From contig UZAE01002118.1 in the NCBI GenBank assembly GCA_900617975.1, positions 1 through 10,271 of the forward strand: a DNA stretch of 10,271 nt, given 5' to 3'. Positions 5,976-10,271 of this stretch are shown piece after piece. The first letter of the stretch is position 1; each line of letters begins with the position of its first letter. The translations under genes were made by a program, and so were the position numbers. Source of the stretch: Rodentolepis nana. Lineage: Eukaryota; Platyhelminthes; Cestoda; Cyclophyllidea; Hymenolepididae. A model generated the notes under the pieces. That model worked only from the letters and a program-made list of their open reading frames with translations. It was not told the origin of the DNA and did no database searches.

Positions 5976-8900
5976 GTATGTATTTTCTTTTTTCCTCTAT
6001 TTTTTGAAAGTAGAAAATATGTTCACTTTTGGTTTTTTAAAGCTTCGTGACGGATCTTCTATTGGCATTTCTGGACCTCAACGAGCCTGTGGTTTCTGTG
6101 CAAGTAATCACGAAATGTCAACTTCCGGAAAAGCTGAGGATACCGATGACGAGGATTCGGTAGACCCAAAGCAATCTAATCAAGATGATCCGGTCCACAT
6201 GTCTGGTACTTTTGTGGCCACGTCAGATTACTCATTCTCCTCTTTCCACTCAGAGTCAGAAAATCAACCGCAGCGTCAGCATCAATCAACGGATAGAGCT
6301 TTTTGCTCTTGTCATCCTTGTCATGATTTCCCCCGACAATCAATTAAAAATTTCTTCCCCACTGTAAATAACAATCTTTCAACTCCTCGAAAGCTGGCGA
6401 GTTTCATATCTGTAGACTGCCGCCATTCCCTTCCCGACAGACAGACCTTTTTCTTTCTCTGGTTCAAACTGACTTCCTCTCAGTCTCTTAATTTGGCAAA
6501 TATTGATGATGCAAAGTCTCAGTTGAATTCATTTTTCTCCAAAAATAGAAGTTATCCAATGAGATCAAGTGGCATTGATGATGACACTTCTTTAGCTGAT
6601 CAGAAATCCGATTATCTGGAAACGGTTATGGTTGGTGCTGAAAAATGCTCCACAGGACAACACATTATTGATTGGCTTGTTTCAAACTCAGGGGGAAAGA
6701 TAGATTCAAGGTTAATTGTCACTCGCATTCGTCTCCTATTTATTATAATACCTTTCTAACTTTTTATACTTTCTATATTTTTTCTTCAGAGAAAAGGCTT
6801 TTGCACTATGTGAAGCCTATCTAAAAGCATCATTCCTCAGGCCTCTGAATAACAGAAAATCTCCTTGGAAGTTTATCGATGGACCCGAACTCTATCGAAT
6901 TTGTGAAGACGTGAGTGCATTTGATAATCTTTTGTGAAACGCACTCCAAAATATGTGAAGTTGAATACGTACCTGAAGCTTGGTTGTCAACTCAATAATG
7001 TCTGAGAGTGAAGCGTTGTGGAAAAAGAATAGAGGAGAGAATCTATTGGCTTTAATATTATGAGAAGTGGTCCTTTTGATCTGTTCCCACTATTTTCTAA
7101 TCATTTCTAACTTATAGTCGTCCAGATCCCAAGGAATAGTAGATTGCATGTAGACCTACGAAAGTCATACCCTTCCCCCTATTTTCTCTGATATTCAAAT
7201 CAAAAGGGATTATTTGCAAATTTACGCTTGTTATTAAGAATTTTTTTCATATGGATACTTTTTTTTACTTCAATTCTGGAATTTAAATTTTACATAGGCA
7301 TTTTTGTAGCTGAGTTTTCGCTGAGTGACAAATGCTGATGTCATGTAATTCTTAGGGATAATATCAACTGGAGTTATCTTGAAACCAGGACAAATGTTCT
7401 ACATTTTACAACCAGCTTACCTTTTTTAAACTTTATTTATTAACTGCTGTTAAAATTGCGTCTTTAAAGAAACCATTTTTCTAACGTTTTTTGTAACGCT
7501 TTTCTTTCACGAACTGCTGTTTTCTTTTTAACTCTGAGTAAAGAACATATTCGTTACTACCACGTACCACAGTTTCTTATGGTAAAAATGCGTTTTTATT
7601 ATTTAATCGGGAGCCAAAAAGGTGGAATACATTGCAGATCGTTTAATCCCACACTGAAAGCTGATGGTGAATGACTCTGCTGATTTTGTATAGTATTGGC
7701 CAATAAAAATTTCGTCAGGCTCCTTGAAATATAGTATTTCATGTTCGTAGGGTACTTGATAACGTCAGAATTAATCTAAGAAATAATTTCTAAAATATTA
7801 GACCATGTGCAATCTGGATTCCAAGATCCAACTTTGTAAGGCTATTTATCCACTGACTTTAATCCTATTTGACAGCTTTTCAGGCTAGAATGCCTAATCA
7901 AATCTTCTCAGCGTCCGAGGGTGAATTCAGCAAGAGTGCAATTGTAAATTCCTCTTTTATTCACCGATCTATCGATTTTTAGTTTTCTATACTCGGACTT
8001 GCCTATGCAAGATCGCCATGAAGAAATTCTAGAAGAGACTTATCGAAGCTAAGTTCAACCTTAGGTTACAATTGCTATCACTAAAACATCCAGGCAATAG
8101 TACTTGATGTGTTTCTCGAGCTTTGTGTTAACCATTGTTCATTTAGCGGTGTTGATCGATGGATATTGAAGGAATTTTACCATGTGTTAAATGCGTAAAC
8201 ATGCATTAGAAATTCGTCGTGCAACGGAAATGCTAGCTTACATTTGGATACTAAAAATGTCTCCTTGCTTCTATTTACCAGATGGATGATAGTTCGCTGT
8301 TGCCGAAATCAACACAATCGATGGATAATCTCATCAGACGCAATTCTTTATTGTCTGAATCTATTTCCCTCTCCCACATCGATGAGGAACTTTCCCAAAG
8401 AGATACAGGGCGAAGCCTATCAACTTTTGCATTAAATCGGCCTTTGCTTGAAAATCTGGAAATAAATTCACCACAAAAGAAGGAGCCAATAGTGGCTTCA
8501 AATTTCACCACTTTAAATTCGAAGTAAATTGTAGTATTATGTACTTCATAATAACACATTTCTCGCTTAGAACAGTCTATACGGATTATCTGGAAAAGTT
8601 GATCCAACAGGAAACAAGGGATAATTGTCTCTGGGGTGATTGGAAATCCCTGATAGGGGAAACTGTCCAACTACTCTGTGATGTCCTCCATCTTGATCTG
8701 CGAAAAATTTTGGCGAAAAATCTCCAAAAGCTACGAGAGCAACAAGAGGAGAGCCCAAGACAGCATTGCTCCTTAATTGAGAATAAGGAGCTGCAGGATT
8801 TTTTCCGATCGAAATATTCGGCTATGCATATTTTGAGATATGTGCATGTTAAAAAGGTAGGATTCCAATTATTTCCCCTCTCTATCTTCTCGTTTCTATT

Positions 8901-10271
8901 TTTACCAACACTTCATCTAGTAGCGAGAAATGATGATGATGATAGCGGTGTTCAGAGTTACTTTTACTTTTAGAATAATCAATAATTGTAGTCCAATGCT
9001 AGCGTAGTGATGGGTCTCCGTATTTTCTTTTTTTTCCTTAATTTTAAAAACGGCATGTTTATAACTTCTTCACAGGTGTTGGATCACTCTGAATCTGTTC
9101 AAATCCTCAATGGACTAGCTTTTACGGGCCATTTGATTAACAAGCATCTGCCAACTCAATTTTTCCAACCCAGAATTCTGATGTTAGGTTCCTCTATCAC
9201 CTATGAACGCAATATCTACAGACGCACTTATCTTGGCTCTTATGCTGCTCAAGTAAGCCCTCGCTTCTGGCCTTTCTCATTCAACATTCTCTCTCTCTCT
9301 CTCTCTCTTAGGAGGAGGAATACTTAGGAAATTGTGTAACAAAAATCCTATCTCTTCGACCTACAGTAATTCTAGTTGAAGGTGGAATTGCAAATATTGC
9401 TATGAGTATGCTTGTCAAATCGGGGATTGCAATATTCTGTAATGTGAAAAAGGTGAGTTATACTAAATCGGCTTATTTATTTGCACGCTCCATTGTAAAC
9501 TGTCAAACGTTGAGAATGCTTTCATAAAGTTTTATACAACATTACAGTGGTTTGTGTACTTGTGCTTTAATGTGAAAGAGAATAAAATCTTTGGGGTTTA
9601 TGAATTTAGCCTAAAATTGTTAAAGATGAAAGGAAGCGGTGATGTTGCCACAATTGCCACTATGCACTGACGTGTGTGTATCTCATGCCCTAGGACCGTG
9701 TCCATCCACTCAATTTGGCACATTTTAACAACTATGCAACTTTAAAACTAATTAAAAATCAATTTGCAAATTTAATTTAATTTTTATCCTTTAGCAAATT
9801 AAATTATTATTTATATTTAACTACAGGCTTTGTGATAGTAATCATTAGTCCTTTAGTTGACAGTGGAGAGTCACAAAGTCACAAAAAGTGGAGAGGGGGG
9901 GGGGACAGAAGAGTGCTTCACAGATGTAAAAGAGACAAACAGACACAAAGGTAGAGAAAAAGGTAAACTGAGGTGAGTACTGCGGGAGTGGTCGAATATG
10001 CCACACAGTCAGTTCATGGTAATTTAAAGGCAACTGCCTTTAAATTAAAATAAATAAAATAAAATCCACTTTAAAATAATAATAGGTGGATCAAATCCTT
10101 GGGTCCACAAACACCGCCATTATATGCATCACAATTACTATTCTTCTATACCTTTTCTAGGCTATCATGTTTCGAGTGGCTGCTTCAACCGGTGCAGCAA
10201 TTGTAAACTCGATTGATGCACTGTTGAGTGGGAACTTCGATGACTCTTGTATTGGGACATGTCGATGGTAC
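5772..10271 (+). CDS. PIKFYVE: PIKfyve/Fab1 phosphatidylinositol-3-phosphate 5-kinase, 5' part, eight exons, open at the right edge
   Basis: This family phosphorylates PI3P to PI(3,5)P2 on endosomal membranes, controlling endolysosome size and trafficking. I joined 5772-5975, 6043-6710, 6790-6910, 8282-8523, 8571-8856, 9076-9252, 9312-9452 and 10161-10271. All junctions are GT-AG, phases match, and the sum is 1950 nt or 650 codons without a stop. Domain order is FYVE (residues about 29-87), acidic/serine linker, DEP (about 255-330), second linker, then a segment ending [10 protein letters not shown] that precedes the Cpn60/TCP1-like domain (about 515 onward), as in PIKfyve of other animals. 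FYVE plus DEP plus Cpn60 in one protein is specific to animal PIKfyve. The initiator ATG is not identified upstream, and the lipid kinase domain lies beyond the window. Introns range from 47 to 1371 bp. Confidence 0.93.
6043..6710 (+). CDS. PIKFYVE: PIKfyve exon B: end of FYVE, acidic linker, first half of DEP
   Basis: The exon opens with the last FYVE strand; QRACGFC supplies the third signature (RxC) and the fourth zinc pair C84/C87. The frame differs from exon A, so the 67-bp intron is required to complete the domain. A polar linker follows (residues 88-255), with an acidic run near 100-109 and a Cys/His cluster CSCHPCH at 156-162. The DEP domain then begins, with [10 protein letters not shown] at 271-280. 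The exon ends in phase 2 at donor AAG/GTTAAT. An internal 72-base segment (6412-6483) may be an intron; see its own entry. Confidence 0.88.
6412..6483 (+). other. Possible 72-nt in-frame intron or exitron inside PIKfyve exon B
   Basis: The segment begins GTAGAC and ends in a long pyrimidine-rich tract closing ttcctctcag, a strong acceptor. It is 24 codons with no stop, so the frame is kept whether it is removed or not (residues 192-215). The encoded stretch includes QTFFFLWFK, out of character for the polar linker around it. The donor is weak, so retention or alternative use is plausible. Confidence 0.5.
6790..6910 (+). CDS. PIKFYVE: PIKfyve exon C: second half of DEP domain
   Basis: One base completes the arginine codon split with exon B, then 40 codons (residues 292-331). 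[19 protein letters not shown] and [12 protein letters not shown] carry the helix and closing strands expected of DEP, a membrane-association domain. The acceptor is ttttcttcag and the donor is consensus GTGAGT. Confidence 0.9.
6911..8281 (+). other. PIKfyve intron of 1371 bp, no gene inside
   Basis: By far the longest intron seen here. It runs from GTGAGT to ctatttaccag. The sequence is AT-rich with T runs near 7240-7265. I find no open frame with family resemblance, RNA gene or copy of the dispersed repeat. The join across it keeps phase 0. Confidence 0.75.
8282..8523 (+). CDS. PIKFYVE: PIKfyve exon D: serine-rich linker
   Basis: Eighty codons plus two bases (residues 332-411). It is polar and serine-rich, with [10 protein letters not shown] as a basic-serine motif that could be a phosphorylation site. 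It begins with ATG directly after the acceptor, but phase 0 continuity with exon C makes it an internal exon. It ends at donor GTAAAT; without splicing the frame stops at once (TAA), which supports the junction. Confidence 0.8.
8571..8856 (+). CDS. PIKFYVE: PIKfyve exon E: segment leading into the Cpn60/TCP1-like domain
   Basis: Residues 413-507. A helical stretch of the YLEKLIQQE type, with [15 protein letters not shown], leads to [10 protein letters not shown], which closely resembles the IRQYVHIKK segment of vertebrate PIKfyve. The acceptor is tttctcgcttag across a 47-bp intron; the donor is GTAGGA at 8857, phase 0. Confidence 0.9.
8857..9075 (+). other. PIKfyve intron of 219 bp with a short (TGA)n run
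   Basis: GT-AG intron ending ttcttcacag. It holds a short trinucleotide repeat of about four TGA units at 8931-8943 and several in-frame stops. Nothing else is seen. Confidence 0.8.
9076..9252 (+). CDS. PIKFYVE: PIKfyve exon F: start of Cpn60/TCP1-like domain
   Basis: Fifty-nine codons, phase 0 at both ends (residues 508-566). It contains [13 protein letters not shown] and [14 protein letters not shown], matching the family pattern in which a VNGFVCTKN-type strand is followed by PKILLL. This chaperonin-like region is the part of PIKfyve known to contact its scaffold partner Vac14. The donor is GTAAGC. Confidence 0.92.
9253..9311 (+). other. PIKfyve 59-bp intron whose pyrimidine tract is a (CT)10 microsatellite
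   Basis: The intron runs from GTAAGC to cttag. Positions 9289-9308 are ten perfect CT units placed exactly where the polypyrimidine tract should be. Confidence 0.9.
9312..9452 (+). CDS. PIKFYVE: PIKfyve exon G: Cpn60/TCP1-like domain, middle
   Basis: Forty-seven codons, phase 0 (residues 567-613). [16 protein letters not shown] and [11 protein letters not shown] follow the family pattern VRPTLVLVEKTVSRIA and HGITLVINVK. The donor GTGAGT is consensus. Confidence 0.93.
9831..10047 (+). repeat. Dispersed repeat, copy 2, inside a PIKfyve intron
   Basis: Same order of blocks as 583-816, including the ten-G run (9895-9904 here). It starts near tgatagtaatcattag and ends at the aactgcc block. Compared with copy 1 it lacks roughly 17 bp before the G run and has a small insertion in the gagac..cagacac block. 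Its end forms a hairpin, whereas copy 1's end is tandemly duplicated. There is no credible coding capacity. Confidence 0.75.
10020..10047. repeat. Perfect hairpin, 13-bp arms with 2-nt loop
   Basis: taatttaaaggca at 10020-10032 and its exact reverse complement at 10035-10047, separated by AC. It sits at the 3' end of dispersed repeat copy 2. Confidence 0.9.
10161..10271 (+). CDS. PIKFYVE: PIKfyve exon H: Cpn60/TCP1-like domain, truncated by window edge
   Basis: Thirty-seven codons, open to the last base (residues 614-650). [10 protein letters not shown] followed by IGTCRWY matches the family's VVSMDQLL followed by LGTCHKFY. The exon continues beyond the window. Confidence 0.9.

Larger units (their letters stand above)
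9453..10160 (+). other. PIKfyve intron of 708 bp carrying a dispersed repeat copy
   Basis: GT-AG intron ending taccttttctag. Its first half, to about 9830, is plain AT-rich sequence. The second half holds copy 2 of the dispersed repeat in the sense orientation. The insertion leaves both splice sites intact. Confidence 0.85.

Noticed and set aside
5833..6759. 308-codon continuous frame through the PIKfyve FYVE region
   Set aside because: Its first part is an out-of-frame reading of the FYVE exon and of intron 5976-6042, and its last part runs into the 6711-6789 intron. Only 6043-6710 is real coding sequence in that frame.
8275..8670. 131-codon open frame on the minus strand
   Set aside because: It is antisense to PIKfyve exons D and E, which have clear family similarity in the sense direction.
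1..10271. A novel multi-gene biological system
   Set aside because: The genes seen are two phosphatases and a lipid kinase in ordinary animal gene structures. Nothing shows operon-like linkage or a new type of repeat-guided or defence system.

Overview
The window looks like nuclear DNA of an invertebrate animal, most plausibly a parasitic flatworm such as a tapeworm. The reasons are AT-rich noncoding sequence, microsatellites, GT-AG introns from about 47 bp to 1.4 kb, short-intron gene structure and an animal-type PIKfyve gene. The species assignment is an inference: no rRNA, tRNA or mitochondrial marker is present.

Layout. Positions 1-1716 are noncoding: a (TA)n microsatellite, one copy of a dispersed repeat (about 583-816) and an exact 45-bp tandem duplication. 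Positions 1717-4468 hold two intronless PP1-type serine/threonine phosphatase genes arranged head to head, one on the minus strand (1717-2700) and one on the plus strand (best start 3476, end 4468). They are about 45% identical to each other, keep all metal-binding and catalytic residues, and share motifs that differ from canonical PP1. A 24-bp palindrome carrying poly(A)-signal hexamers follows the second gene. Positions 4542-5771 are mostly noncoding, with one possible small upstream exon.

From 5772 to the right edge is the 5' part of a PIKfyve/Fab1 (phosphatidylinositol-3-phosphate 5-kinase) gene on the plus strand. I assembled eight exons whose lengths sum to 1950 nt, that is 650 codons with no stop, encoding a FYVE zinc finger, a DEP domain, a linker and the start of the Cpn60/TCP1-like domain. 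The lipid kinase domain and the 3' end lie beyond the window. The last intron contains a second copy of the dispersed repeat, ending in a perfect hairpin.

The phosphatases and PIKfyve have no obvious functional link; they are simply neighbours. I see no operon, CRISPR array, phage or other novel defence-type system. The most interesting items are the divergent pair of derived PP1-like genes, a possible exitron in PIKfyve, and the dispersed repeat.
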